A stretch of 64,000 bases of DNA from Taxawa tesnikishii (nom. ined.) (lineage: Eukaryota > Ascomycota > Dothideomycetes > Dothideales). The translations under genes and the position numbers were made by a program. Each line of letters opens with the position of its first letter. The stretch's first letter is position 1. Shown in pieces: positions 22,388-34,666 of this stretch. The stretch spans positions 248,001 to 312,000 of the forward strand of contig JAPDRO010000002.1 of the NCBI GenBank assembly GCA_030247885.1, given 5' to 3'. The notes under the pieces were generated by a model that was given only the letters and a program-made list of their open reading frames with translations, had not been told where the DNA came from and did no database searches.

Positions 22388-25300
22388 CTATATGCCGCCC
22401 AACGCAATCCGTGGAGAAACGGGACAAGCAGAATTGTTTGCCAATTCCAGAACCGTCGCAACCAGCTCGTCGAGAACCGCGTCGACGAACGTTGGATCCC
22501 TTTCACTCCCAACCACGCCAACGTGCGTCCGCCCTTCTCGGACGAATGAGACGGCCTTGAAAGGATGCGCAGCATCCCGTGCGGCTTCAGGATATCCACC
22601 CTGCAAGATCCACCTGCGAAAGGCATGGCGTCGAAATCCTCCTCGGCGACCTGATGATGGACGATAGAGTCCAAGGACCGTCTCTCCGAAGACCACTGCG
22701 TGCACTGCTCGGAGATTTTGTCAAAGCCGAGGAAGTCGTGTGCCGCAGACTCGGCGGTTTGTCTCTGTACGAATTGCAAAGGTCGATCGACGTCCAGTGG
22801 GCCTCAAATGGCACTCTGACCGGGGTAAACTGGTAACACGGACCCATGACATTCTCTGCGTTTGCCAGGTCGAGATTTCGGCCTGAGGTGACGTTGCCGA
22901 ATGTCACGTCTGTTATCCAGAGTCTGCGGGCCAGCAACAGTGCCCATGCTGCGGTGAGCAGGTTCGCCGTCGTGATTTCTTGAAAGCATTGAGTGATGTC
23001 AACCGGTTTTGCTTTGAATAACGATTTGTCTGTAGGCGGTGCTGAGGTTCCGACGAGCATGGACAACGATGATCCGTTCAGCAGATCGCGCCAGTAAGTG
23101 AGCGCTGAACCTTGCCCACTCTCGTCGAGAATGCGGGCAACGTACGACGTGTACGGCTCGAAATTGATGATCTGTTGTCCCGTGTACGAGACCTCTAGGT
23201 CCCGAAGAAGCATGGGAAGAGAGACACCATCGTACTGAGCATGAGATAGACGTATGATGAGGCACCCTTCACCATTTTCGCCTTCGACGTAGAACATCTT
23301 GAAGAAAGGTGTCCCCAGGAAATCTCCGTTTCTATGTCCGCCGTGCACAGATCGGTGGCAAATTGCTCAAGATTACCGTCGACGTGTTGCGTCTGCACAG
23401 GAGCCTCCAGCTCATTCAAGACAACCTGGAGGAAGCCTGACTCACTTTCAATGAAGGCTGTGCGTAGAATGCCATGAGTCCTAACCAGGTCATTGCAGGC
23501 GCGGAGTAGCTGCTCTCTATAGACACCTTTACCGAAGTACAACATGGTGTATTGTACGGAGGTTCGCGGCGCCTGGATGGTTCCTTCGATGTCGAGGGCC
23601 TGTGCATGCGTGACCGGAAGGACATCTCGAACAGACCAACAAGGGTCAGCGAGCTTCGGTCGGACGATTTCGGACAAAAAGGTGTTCTTGTCCATGTTGC
23701 CCAACGTCCCAAACGGCTTGTAAGGCTGTGCTTTCTTTCCTCTCGACACGTTATTCGTCTTTAAGACTTTGGCCGCATCACTCAAACGCATGTGCTGGAA
23801 GATGTCGGCCACCGTCAAACCATGTCCCTGGCAACGAAGGCTGGACACCAACTTCATCGCCAATACCGAATCACCGCCTAGACGGAAGAAGTTGTCGTCG
23901 ACGTCGATCTGTTCTGATCTCATCCCAAGTACAGTTGCCCAAGCCGATCGGAGGATTTCCTCTGTGGTCGTCAGCTTCTTTTGTACTGAGCTCTTCGTCC
24001 ACGCCTCTTTGAGTCCTTTGAGGAGCTGGGTGAGCACATGTCGAGGAATTTCCGAGGCCAATTGGCTTAGAGCATTGCGATCGATCTGTCCTGTTTCGAT
24101 TGGCATCTTGTCAACCACGACGTACGCTGAAGGGACCATGTATGATGGAAGGGAGTCATGAATGAACCTGTCAAGCTTCTGCAGTGCGGCAGCGAGATCT
24201 TCGGAAATGCTGGTACAGAGCATGACGCCAATAACGTCGCGCTGCTCTGACATGAGCGCAACACTGTCTTCCGTAGAATGCGGTTGCTCAATAAAGACCA
24301 CCAGCCCTTGCTCCAGCACCTGCTGGTTGCCGTTCGTCGGAAACTGGGATACAGCCGCAGCGGCGCGAGTAGTTGGTGGTAGATGTTTTGAGATGTGGGC
24401 TTCGAGATCCGTAAGATCTACAATATGACCACGGACCGGCAACACGCTATGCTTCCGACCAATCAATACTAAGCTGCCATCCTCTCGTAACTGGACTAAA
24501 TCACCGGTCTGTTGGACCTTTCCCGATCGTCCGACGTGATCAGGACTTCCAGCCAAGAGCCATGCCGGGGATTTAACGGTCTCGCCGGAAAAGAAAGCAC
24601 CTTCGAGCCAGAGTTCACCGTTGCAACCAATGGGCGATAACAGGGATGTATTCCGCGGATCACAAACCCAAGTTACCACAGCGGGAGGGTAGATCGATCC
24701 TTGCTTGGTGCTTGTGTCCGCTCGAAGCCTTCCAGACTCGTCCAAGGCCAGTGGGGAATCTGGTTCCATTGCCAAATCTGGTTCAACTCGGCCTCGGGCA
24801 GGCAGGAGATCTCGTCAATCTGTCTGGAAAGGCCTCCCGTCAACTGCAAACAAGCCACTTCCAGCTGTGCAAGGATCCTTTCCATTTGAGTGACCGCAAT
24901 CAGACTGCTGTCAAAGTTCGTGCAGACTCTGAGGCGGCCTTTTCGAATCCCGCACGCCAGCATAAGCGGGTATGGATTGAAATGGAGCGCTTCACGTACG
25001 ACATCTCCGTGCTCGAAGCCAAGGTCATCACCAGCATACTCTGGTTCCGGCTGGATGACTAAGCCCATGGGAGCTTCAGATGCGCGTTGGGCATCTTCGC
25101 TGACCTTTCTGATGTTTTGCCATCCCATGTGCTGATACGGGGTACGGACCAGCATTCCCTGCTGTACGGTCTGTAGGTAAGATTCAACGGAGCTTGTCCG
25201 GTTGATGCGAATCCGGACAGGTACTGTTGCGATCAGTGGGCCCACAATGCTTTCGACTCCCGGCAACGAGACGTCTCGACCCGTAAGCGTCTCACCGAAG

Positions 25301-28300
25301 ACAACATCATCGCTCCCCGTGTATTGTGATGCCACGAGCGCCCATGCACCACGAATGATTGTCGCCAAGGTGAAGGGTGATCCAGCACTTGTCTCGAGGG
25401 GTATCTGACGTTCAAGCATCGCATCCGGAGTTGGAAGAAAGTCTCTGGAGGGCGTGCGCGGGAACTGAGGTCCGACAGCACCCTTCAGTTCTTGTCGCCA
25501 AAAGTCCTGCATAGCAACTTTGTCGGTATCGTGCACGTATCCAACAAAGTCCCTCATGTGTGCCCGTATCTCGGTGTGATGATCTTGTAAGACATCACTA
25601 ACTTGCTTGAGTACCAGGGGTTCTGACCACCCATCATACAACAGGTGATGAATAGTCCAAACCATATATCGCCGGCCATCATTTGGTGAGTCAATGATAG
25701 CATACCGAGCCAAGCTCTGTCCGAGATCCATCTTTTCTCGTTGATCGCTTTCGAGATATCGAGCCAGATCATGCGAATGCCTCCAAGAGATCTTTTCCTT
25801 TAAAACGACCTGTTGAAGGCCGGGCTCCTGGAGCTGAGCCGCGCGAGTGCGCAGGATAGGATTTGTCGCAACAACGTCCTCCCACGCTCTTTTCCACGTA
25901 TCAACGCTTATATGAGATGGGATACACGCGACTCTTTGAGCGACGTATGGCTTTACCGATTTGAGCGAAAAGGTAAAGAGCGACTCCTGCGTGGGTGTGC
26001 AAGGGTAGATGTCTTCAATGGCTGCGGGATTCGTCCCACAAACCTGTGATGCTTCAAGACAGGCGCTCTCGGTAGAGCGAGAGATGGTAGAGAACGCTGG
26101 CATTTCCTTACGCGCCTGCGAGTCGCAGGGGTTGACGACGCCGGCCATCGCAGAGAGTGTAGGATGACCAAAGGTGTTGATGACAGAGAGATCGAGACCT
26201 TGGGATCTGCAAACAGAAACGAGTCTCATGGCAGCCAAAGAATCGCCACCCAGTGCAAAGAAATTGTCGTCAGGTTGAATGGATTGTTCGTCAAGGGTCA
26301 AAACCTGGCTCCATGCCTGCCGAACGCATATTTCAAGGTCACTCAACCCCGAGCGGTGCCTGTTGTGTCATGGTTGAGCTGCCGTAAATCCACGGCGGCA
26401 CCGAACTGTCTCAGTCGCTTGCGGTCAGTCTTTCCGGAGATCAGGACAGGAACGTGATTGACCGGTATGTATGCTATTGGTACCATGTACCGTGGCAAGA
26501 CTTGCGTCACATGTGTGTTAGCCTCTGACAGCGCTGTACACAGCTCGTCAGTGAACTGTGCCGAGCTTATCTCAGTTTGCCCTTGCCCTTTCGCGGAATG
26601 AGGCGCGACAAATGCTACCAGCGTAGGGTGGCCTCCAGATCTTTCAGGCGTGATCACCTCAGCGATCACGTAGGTGCCGGGCGGCAATCTGGCTCTGAGC
26701 TGGCTTTCGATTTCACCGAGTTCGATACGTTGTCCACGCAACTTGATTTGCGTGTCTTTTCGTCCTGCGAAGACAATGCCTCCAGAACCATCAGGGTCAT
26801 ACCTCCCCAGGTCTCCTGTCTTGTACAGTCGCCCTGGACGTCCCTCGTAGCCCTTGTGGCCAGCGACCAGCCAAGATGGGTCTTTGACGAAAGCAGCTGC
26901 AGTCTTGTCGGGATCGTTCAAGTAGCCTTGTCCGACAATCGGGCCCTCGACGAGCAACTCGCCAACAGCGCCGACAGGCACCAGCTTTTCGTGATCATCC
27001 GGATTAACAATCCAGATGGCCGCTCCATTGCCTGTCCCAATGGAGATGTAGTTCCGGCCAGTGGCAGCGCTGCTGTTTATGGTACATCCAATCGTGCATT
27101 CGCAGGGCCCGTAGCCGATAATAATCCTGGTGTCCTGACCCCAGAGATTGACATCTCTCGCTGAGACGGCCTCTCCTCCGAGGCCTAAAATATCGAGCGA
27201 TGATATGACATCTGGTTTCAGGATTCGGGCCATTGAAGGAGTTATTCCTGCATAATTGATCTGCATATTCCGTATCACGCCATTGATGTCGTTCAGGCGG
27301 TCTTCGTCGGACGGAATGCACAGACAGCCGCCGTTGCCCAGGGTCAGCAGCATACTGTCGATGCTGACGTCGAAGGCGTAGGAGGCGAAGTCGAGAACCC
27401 TTGAGTTTTCTGAATAGCCGACTGCTCTCGCTCGAGGTATGGCACTGCTTGTGTACGTTCCGTGAGAGATGGTGACTCCTTTCGGAGTACCTGTGCTGCC
27501 GGATGTAAAGATCATGTACATCAGGGCAGATGTCGGTACGGTTGGTAGTCTCGTGATGGTCGGCGAACTTGACGAGGGCGTGATTGTTTCTTCTTCCACG
27601 ACGAACTGCTTTCCGTTCGGTAGGATCAGAGCCGACAGGTCATGCTGATTGCGGGACGTCACCATCATCTTTGCACCCACTTGCTCCGCCATGTTCTGGA
27701 GGCGAGCAAGCGGAAGCGTTGGATCCATGAGCGCCAAAGTTGCTCCTGCTTTCATCACTGCAAGCACAGCAACGATCGTCCATCTCGATTTCTCAAAGCA
27801 CACAGGGAGGACATCGTGCAGCTCAACGCCCAAGTCTTTGAAAGAGCGGGCTACATTTGTGGAGTACTGTTCGATTTGGGCGTATGTCAAGTCGCCGTCC
27901 CAAGAAGAGATTGCCACTTTGTCCGGAATTTGTTGAGCTCGCTCGGATACCATGTCATGCATACAAAAATCGTAAGAGGGAGGCAATTGGTGATTCCACC
28001 TCCAGATCTCGTCCAAATCCCAGGCAGTCGGCCGAAGACATTCCTCAATCAGGGCATTCGGATTCGAGACGCACAACCTCACAGTGTCGACTAGTGTCTC
28101 AATGTGTCGTATGACCTCGTGTTGCAGCATGCCTCCGGTGTGGTACACCGGACGGATATCCAGACGGTCATTGCCAAAGCTTACTTCGAGATGTAGCATT
28201 TCCTTTACTCATCAACATCAGTTAATGTAGTCACCAGAACGGATTGATTACCCACTTCATCTTTCGCTTCCTCAGAAGTTCGTGACAGAGAGCTGGTGCT

Positions 28301-28883
28301 TAGCAGGAGCGCGGCAGGATCTGACGTGATTGCATGCTGGTTTGATACGGCTGTCGCCACATCGAGAGAGATTGCTGCAGCAACTTGCTTGACATTGTCT
28401 TGCAATCCCGTCATCACTTCCTCCATTGACAGACGTCTGCTCGTGGGCTCAGGCTCGAAACCATCCTGTTGGCTTTTGCAAGCCCAGTCAAAACAAACCT
28501 GACTCTCTTCTTGAGTCCGCAAGAGCACAATGAGCCATGACAACAACAGAATCTCATGTCTCAAGCCTGTTGGAGTGGTGTCCTGAGCAGTCGCAAGGCC
28601 GTTGATACCAAAAGATTCGAACACAACGTCGTCAAATTGGCCTCTCGAATACCTGTTACATATTCCATTTCTCTGATGGTCTTGCTTGTGTACATCAGCG
28701 CGATGTATAGAGCCCATGGTGCCGGCAGTCCTGGCGCGGTACCAGATTTGGAGGAAGTATCAGGGCACATCTCGACCGTCCGTTCAAGTACCGATTCGTT
28801 GAAGCCTCGTACAAGTTCGACCTAACAAGCAGTGACGAGGACCGATATCGGCCGTGGTCGGCAACCGTATACTCGGATGCCAT
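22388..28883 (-). CDS. sidD: siderophore NRPS, SidD/NPS6 type, eight frame breaks
   Basis: Cytosolic NRPS that would link acylated N5-hydroxyornithine units into fusarinine/TAFC- or coprogen-type siderophores. Order: N-terminal region starting MASEYTVADHGR; adenylation domain (about 27,970-26,400; FTSGSTGTPKGV, GYGPCECTIG, LYKTGDL, GKTDRKRL); carrier (FFALGGDSLA near 26,260); condensation domain (HHLLYDG near 25,640); degenerate adenylation remnant lacking its core (24,790-24,330); second carrier (FFRLGGDSV); second condensation domain with SHAQYDG where HHxxxDG is usual. This A-T-C-dA-T-C order is diagnostic of SidD/NPS6. Frame breaks lie near 28816, 28640, 28205, 26345, 24755, 23318, 22780 and 22577; one base at each gives exactly 2168 codons. 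ATCTGATAA lies about 100 bp upstream. Confidence 0.93.
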
Positions 28884-28979
28884 CCTCGTTCCTGTTTACA
28901 AAGCAGATGGTGGTGTTGAGTGAGTGGAGCGGAGCGTTCGCGGAACTTTCATGCAGCTTCGCGTACATGTCCTTGGCAT

Positions 28980-28997
28980 CTCATCTGATAAGATGAG
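28980..28997. promoter_or_regulatory. SreA/GATA-type operator, 18-bp palindrome
   Basis: CTCATCT and AGATGAG flank a central GATA, and the + strand contains ATCTGATAA (28983-28991), the ATCWGATAA consensus of the iron repressor SreA in Aspergillus. It is about 100 bp upstream of the NRPS start. Binding is inferred. Confidence 0.75.
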
Positions 28998-29062
28998 AAC
29001 TGTAGAGTGGAGACAGCTAAGCTAGCCTGCATCCAGACTAATCTAGAGAGCCGAGAAAACTA

Positions 29063-29081
29063 TTATCTCATCTAATCAGAT
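29063..29081. promoter_or_regulatory. second GATA-type element upstream of the NRPS
   Basis: TTATCTCATCTAATCAGAT starts with the same ten bases as the elements at 32037 and 36609 (minus) but has a degenerate second half (AATCA for GATAA). It may be a weaker or decayed site. Confidence 0.5.
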
Positions 29082-29172
29082 GCCAATGTCGGCTTACCCC
29101 TAAGCACCCACAAGCACAGGAACTCACGCTCCAGAACGCGCCACTTCGTGATTCTGCATTTCGTCTATCCTG

Positions 29173-30042
29173 TCACAGCTTGGAATTGGTCCAGACTGGG
29201 TGTCGCTTCTGCACAAACGCCTTGATCCCTTCGCCAAAATTGGGGCCAGCAATCAAGCGCGGGTACCACTGCTCGGTCAGAGTTGACACGGCCTCCTCAA
29301 CATTGCCTGCTTCCCAGCTCAGCCGGATCCCTAGACGACCAACTATCAACGCATCGGGGCTGTTTCGGCACATCTCTTGCGCGACCTGGACTGCAGCATG
29401 CACCACCTCTTCGGTGGAGTCTACCAGTCGAGTGACGAGGCCCCAATTGTACAGCGTCTCGGCGTCCACGTTCCTGCCCGTCAGCACAAGGTCCGTGGTG
29501 CGTTGCAGTCCAAGGGTACGCGTCAGTCGAGGCAGACAGCCTGCCACAGGAACTATGCCTCGCTTTACTTCCGGCAAAGAGAAGATAGCAGCGCGCGCAG
29601 CTATTACCAGATCGCAATTGGCCACCATCTCAAAACCCCTCCCATGGTTATACCGTTAACAGCAGCAATGATGGGCTTTTTGCCAGCTCGGCGGGGCAGC
29701 CCAGCAAGACCTGGTGCAGCCATGTTGTTAATCACTCCGGCTTTGTTCATCTCGTTCCATTCTGCTGATGTTCAGCCCTTGTCCACGAGTATAGACAGTG
29801 CCAAGCCTACCCTCCAAATCGGCCCCGGTGCAGAAAGCTCTCCCAGCACCTGTGATGATGCCGACCCATAAGCTTTCATCTTGGTCGAACAGCTCCCAGA
29901 TCTCTTGAATTTCCACGCTCGTAGCTGTGTCGATACAATTCAGCTTTTCAGGTCGGTTCAACGTGACCTGGACAATCCACTCCTCCGGGAAAGTAACATT
30001 GAAATGCCGGTATTGCAAGGGCTTTGATCTCAAAGACATCAT
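29173..30042 (-). CDS. sidH: SidH-like enoyl-CoA hydratase, peroxisomal; one frame break
   Basis: Crotonase-fold enzyme that in the fusarinine pathway dehydrates mevalonyl-CoA to anhydromevalonyl-CoA. Crotonase features: the first oxyanion-hole region ITGAGRAFCTGADLEEWN, then KKPIIAAVNGITMGGGFEMV and a CDLVIAA strand. An intron at 29762-29810 (GTAGGC...CAGCAG) joins GADLE to EWNEMNKAG. The frame breaks at CCCC 29636-29639 (one G missing in the coding strand, MGGG). Corrected length is 273 residues, close to known SidH. The protein ends in SKL, a canonical peroxisomal PTS1. It is divergent to SidF; the shared 394-bp promoter (30043-30436) has a CCAAT box near 30196 but no full ATCWGATAA. Confidence 0.9.
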
Positions 30043-30436
30043 CGCCAGGTAAGGCCTAGATACAGAACACTACGACTAACTGTTCCACCAGTTTCTTTCT
30101 TTCACCATATATCCTGTCGGTAGTCAGAGTGAGTTCGTGCTTTGGGCGCACGTACCATCTGAATCGTTAGCGCTTTAGCTTGCATCGATGCTCCACCAAT
30201 GCATGCTTAGGAGCAAGGCCTCCGTTGAGGGTAATGCCGCTGCGGTATCGGCGCCGGGATGCGACCACAAGGATGTACACATCGCATGACGTTCTCAATC
30301 CGCGGCTTGGTCAGAGCCTCCGCAAACCCTATTCGCTCCTACCGGCACGCTTCTATATCAAACTGGGGAGTGTTTATAACGCTCCCTGCAGGATCATCAG
30401 AGTATTATCTCGTTTCACTACAACCGGAAATCAAAG
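30043..30436. promoter_or_regulatory. bidirectional promoter of sidH and sidF
   Basis: Divergent spacer. It has a CCAAT pentamer near 30196 and single GATA cores, including TTATCT at 30405-30410 only 27 bp before the sidF ATG. No complete ATCWGATAA was found on either strand, unlike the other promoters of the locus. Confidence 0.5.
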
Positions 30437-31828
30437 ATGGCAACCAGCTCAACGCCTTCACATCAATACCCTCTGGTAAAGCTACCACACCCATTTCTGA
30501 CAACTTATCGAGTGAGCACCATCGCCGGAACGACGCCAGCTACATGCGTCTTGACACTCGACGACCAGCCTTCAGCTGGACGACCTCTGCCTCATCCATT
30601 ACACTGCGACTCACTCTCATGGCTTGATTTGTCGAACAAGCCCAAGAACGAGTGCCCGTCTGATTCTGATAACAGCTCCTGGGCACGAGCATGTCGAAGC
30701 CCGCAAACCACTTTGCAATGGACGGGAAACAGCGCACCGAGCTTGGGCCAGATCTGGAATGTTGTCCATGCAATCTGTCTTGCGCACCCGGCACACGAAT
30801 ACTTCAGACTTACTCTATTTGGTGCAAACAAAGACACCCTGCGGAATGAATTACTTGCCACTGGCCTGGGAATCGAGCATCCGAAACCATGGCATCTCTG
30901 GGACAAAGCGATCCCACAAACTGAAGAATTGCTGGTTCTTCGAAGTTCTTTCTGGCAAGGCGCGGCTTCTCCGACGGGCCCTCGTCCGATCTGGGTAGTG
31001 GGAGACGGCACAGATAGATCTCTGCGACAACCTCTATCTCAGTATCCAATTATGCCAGAGAACTACCAGATGACAATGAAATTTCCAAAGGAGCCTATTT
31101 ATACTCGGCATCCAGTTCGTCGACCAAAGCCGCATCCAGGGTCGATAGTCTACAGTCGCTTCATTCCAGAGACTGACGAACACTTCTCACTCGAAGTGGT
31201 CGATTGGCAGGATCAGGAGCATCTGGAGCTCTTCAACACATGGCAAAACGATCCGCGCGTTGCAAAGGGATGGAACGAGACTGGGACTCTGGAGCAACAC
31301 CGCGAGTATCTGCGCAAACTGCACTTTGATCCCCATGTTCTCTGTTTGTTTGGACGTTTCAACGAGTCCCGTTTCGCTTACTATGAACTGTATTGGTCAA
31401 AGGCAAGTCTCCATGTTCATTTCAAATTATCCCCAGCGCTGACATTTTGATCGCAGGAGGACCATTACGGCGCTCATTACGACGCTCGAGATTACGACCG
31501 CGGACGGCACTCTCTTGTGGGCGACGCATCGTTCCGCGGCGCTCGGCGCGTAAACGCGTGGTATTCCAGTTGCATCCATTATTGCTTCTTGGACGACCCA
31601 CGAACTGCAAACGTTGTGGGCGAGCCGAAAGCCTCAGGTGCGACCATCTTATCCTATGAGAACTCCCAGGGTCTCGTCATCGGCAAATACGTCGATTTGG
31701 GTCACAAACGCTCGGTACATTCAGTCTGTAGCCGGGAGAAATGGTTTCAGCTGTGTCCCCTTTTCTGGGATGGGCGAGAGCGGCCATTGGAGTCCGCTGA
31801 CCGCGCGGCATGGAACGCAAAGCTCTAG
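30437..31828 (+). CDS. sidF: SidF-like N5-hydroxyornithine acyltransferase, peroxisomal
   Basis: GNAT-fold (IucB-like) transacylase that moves an anhydromevalonyl group from CoA to N5-hydroxyornithine. The C-terminal domain is typical: [70 protein letters not shown], and a late [17 protein letters not shown] block. The intron 31403-31456 uses a GC donor (AAG/GCAAGT) and a normal CAG acceptor. Both exons are exact codon multiples and the frame is unbroken, 463 residues. The last residues are NAKL, so AKL acts as PTS1, in line with the known peroxisomal site of this step. Divergent to sidH. Confidence 0.92.
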
Positions 31829-32490
31829 TTACTCGGCCGGTGTCGGCGAGCGGTGATGCGGTTGTCACAAGGTGAGCGGAGGGGATCGAGCAGAAGTTTT
31901 GAGCAACCCGACGCGGCAGCGACAAAGCGTCACAGTGGTGTGATAGATGTCTAGCCGATGACCGCAACCGAGGAAAAGGAATATATGAAAGTTTTCTGAA
32001 GCGGGTTGAAAAGATGCATGGACGGTGTGATTAGAATTATCTCATCTGATAATCTACCCGCAGCGCTAGGAGCTCGGGCTTGGGCTTGCTTAGCGACAAG
32101 GGTGCTACGTGTCAGGGGTTTACTCCACCCCTCCACCATGTTTTTGCATCGCACTATCCGTCTCACGTTCTGCCCCCGGTTTCATGCCCTAAACCTGCCG
32201 CTGGAGATTAAGCACGGTCCCTTTGCGTTGGACGCGAGGCTTACGCATGTGAAGCAATGCGCGCTGCCCTTGGCTGCTACACCATCAATCAACCTGTACC
32301 TGTCGGGTCGCGATGACGTTCAGAGCATTGAGTTTCTCGCCACCGGAGATGCCTCGGTGGTCTCCTCAATCGGTGCTACATGCCCGGTGTCGGCTGGGTG
32401 GGTGTAGAAGGCTGGCAGAGACTATGCATCGGTACATTTTCTTATCAGATCCGTGTCTAAAGGTAACCACTTTGGCCCGAGACAACAGCA
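31829..32490. other. sidI promoter region
   Basis: Non-coding spacer between sidF and sidI, both on the + strand. It holds the SreA-type element at 32037-32052 within a 61-bp block (32016-32076) that recurs upstream of the SidA-like gene. Confidence 0.6.
32037..32052. promoter_or_regulatory. SreA/GATA-type double site upstream of sidI
   Basis: TTATCTCATCTGATAA contains ATCTGATAA (32044-32052) and an inverted TTATC half, two GATA cores facing each other six bases apart. About 440 bp upstream of the sidI ATG. The identical 16-mer occurs on the other strand at 36594-36609. Confidence 0.75.
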
Positions 32491-34324
32491 ATGGAGACAA
32501 CCAGCAACACCTACGACGTGAATACACCTGCAACTCCCCTATCACTGTTTCATGGACCTGCAGATCCTCCCTTGGCGACGGTGACGCTGGGAGAGTTTCT
32601 CGATCTCCAATGCACGCGGTTCGGCGACCGAGAAGCTCTCATCTTTCCTTGGACAGGAACAAGATGGACATACGACGACTTGAAGGAAGAGAGCTCCAAG
32701 CTTGCAAGATACCTCCTGTCTAGAGGTATTGAGCCCGGCGATCGCGTGGCAATTCTTGCTGGCAATCGGGCTGAATATGCTTCGGTCTTCTTTGCATGTA
32801 TGCGTGTTGGTGCTGTGTTGGCGATCTTGAACAACACCTACACAATTCTTGAGGCGGAGTATGCACTTCAGTACACAGGTGGGATCTGAATGTTGCAAGT
32901 TATCTAGAGACAAGACGCTGATGGAAGCAACAGACTGTAAGATCCTCTTCGCAACACCCAGGATTGGTCGGTTAGACAACCGCGCCATGCTCTTAGAATT
33001 CTCAAACAGCGCAGACCGGCTACCGGCATTACAACAAATCGTCCTGCTGGCCGACACTCTTGACAACCTGCTGCATTACCGGGACGCCGTTAGGATCGGA
33101 TCGCAATTGTCAAACGATGTAGTCGAGCTGACGCAAGACGGTCTGTCGCCCTACGAGACCTGCAACCTGCAGTTCACCAGTGGCTCGACCGGTCATCCCA
33201 AAGCAGCCATGTTGACACACCACGGTCTTCTGAACAACTCGCGATTTATTGGCGACCGTATGAGCCTGACCTCTGACGATGTGCTTTGTTGTCCGCCTCC
33301 TATGTTTCATTGCTTTGGCTTGGTGTTAGGCATGCTAGCTTGTCTGACACATGGCGCAAAGATCGTTTATCCCTCCGAAATCTTTGATGGACCGGCGGTT
33401 CTGCAGGCCATCACTGACGAAAAGTGCACTGCTATTCACGGTGTGCCTGCCATGTTCGACACTTTGTTCAGCCTTCCGCGGCCCACCGGCTTTGACTGCT
33501 CCAGACTCAGGACGGGCATCATTGCAGGTGCTCCCGTGCCCCAACATCTGATGAAGCTCTTGGTTAATGAGTTTGGCATGACCGAATTCACCAGCAGCTA
33601 CGGTAAACAACTCCCTTTCCACGTCGCGGACGACTTGAACTGATATCCGTCAGGCCTTACCGAAGCTTCACCCACATGCTTCAATGCATTCGTTGACGAC
33701 ACCATCGACCGCCGTCTCTCCACCGTCGGGACCCTAATGCCGCACGCGCACGCCAAAATCGTCGATAAGAACAACCGCATCGTCCCCGTAGGTACCCGCG
33801 GCGAACTCTGCATCGCCGGATACCAGCTTCAACAAGGCTACTTCCGCAATGCAGCCAAAACGGCCGAAGCCATGAAACGAGACACCGAAGGCGTGTTGTG
33901 GCTGCATACGGGGGATGAAGCCGTCTTTGACTCACATGGATACTGCTCAATCACAGGCCGGTTCAAGGATATCATCATTCGTGGCGGCGAAAACATCTAC
34001 CCACTCGAAATCGAGGAGCGGCTGGTGCAGCATGCGGCTGTGGATCGCGCTATCGTGGTTGGGCTGCCACATTCAAAGTACGGCGAGGTGGTTGCGGCAT
34101 TCCTGCAACGGGCAGCGGGTGTGAAGAAGCCCGGTGATAAGGAGCTGAGGGAGTGGACCAGGCAAACGTTAGGCAGGCACAAAGCTCCTGCTCATGTGTT
34201 CTGGATCGGTGAGAACAATGTCACTGATCGGATTCCGATTACGGGTAGTGGCAAGATTAAGAAGTTTGAGATGAGAAGGATTGGGCAGCAATTGCTGGCC
34301 TCTGTGCCTAGGGCGAAGCTGTGA
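32491..34324 (+). CDS. sidI: SidI-like mevalonyl-CoA ligase, peroxisomal
   Basis: Acyl-CoA synthetase (ANL superfamily) that in the fusarinine pathway activates mevalonate to mevalonyl-CoA. Motifs: P-loop FTSGSTGHPKAAMLTHHG, the motif region SSYGLTEASPT, WLHTGDEAVFD, GRFKDIIIRGGENIYP and the A10-like GSGKIKKFEMR. Introns are at 32879-32933 and 33603-33653; exon lengths 388, 669 and 671 give exactly 576 codons with no frame break (575 residues). The C-terminus is RAKL, so AKL is a PTS1. I see no N-terminal PTS2 motif, the signal reported for the Aspergillus enzyme. The long chain-length family leaves some doubt on substrate, but the cluster context makes mevalonate likely. Confidence 0.9.
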
Positions 34325-34666
34325 GAGAGGTACGTCATGAGCTTTTGACTGTTGATTGTGCCTTTGTAAATGATAGAATACGTTCCAAGAAATGGTGGCT
34401 TGTTTCGTTATCTGATCCGCAAGTCTGGGATCTGTGACTGAACCGCAGAATGCTAGATTACTGCTTCTGGGACTGATCTGAGTGTCTGATTCAGGGACAT
34501 AGAAACAAGGATGCAGGAGTTGGTATATCGATGGTTCAAAGGAGTGAGGTGCAAAGCGCTCAATGTACCTATATGTCTTACTGCCTCAATTCAAACGCCC
34601 AAGCGTTTTCTCCTATCAACAAAACCACTGTCTCAAAAACACCGTCACATATGTAGAGACGAGCAT
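34325..34666. other. convergent spacer between sidI and the SidA-like gene
   Basis: It holds only 3' flanks. No feature seen. Confidence 0.5.

Noticed and set aside
22388-28883. NRPS as a pseudogene or as several separate genes
   Set aside because: All eight breaks are single-base losses in the same direction, and domain motifs are intact on each side. The same error type hits essential genes in the window.
29762-29810. A frameshift in sidH after GADLEG
   Set aside because: An intron with GT donor and CAG acceptor explains it fully and restores the GADLEEWN family sequence.
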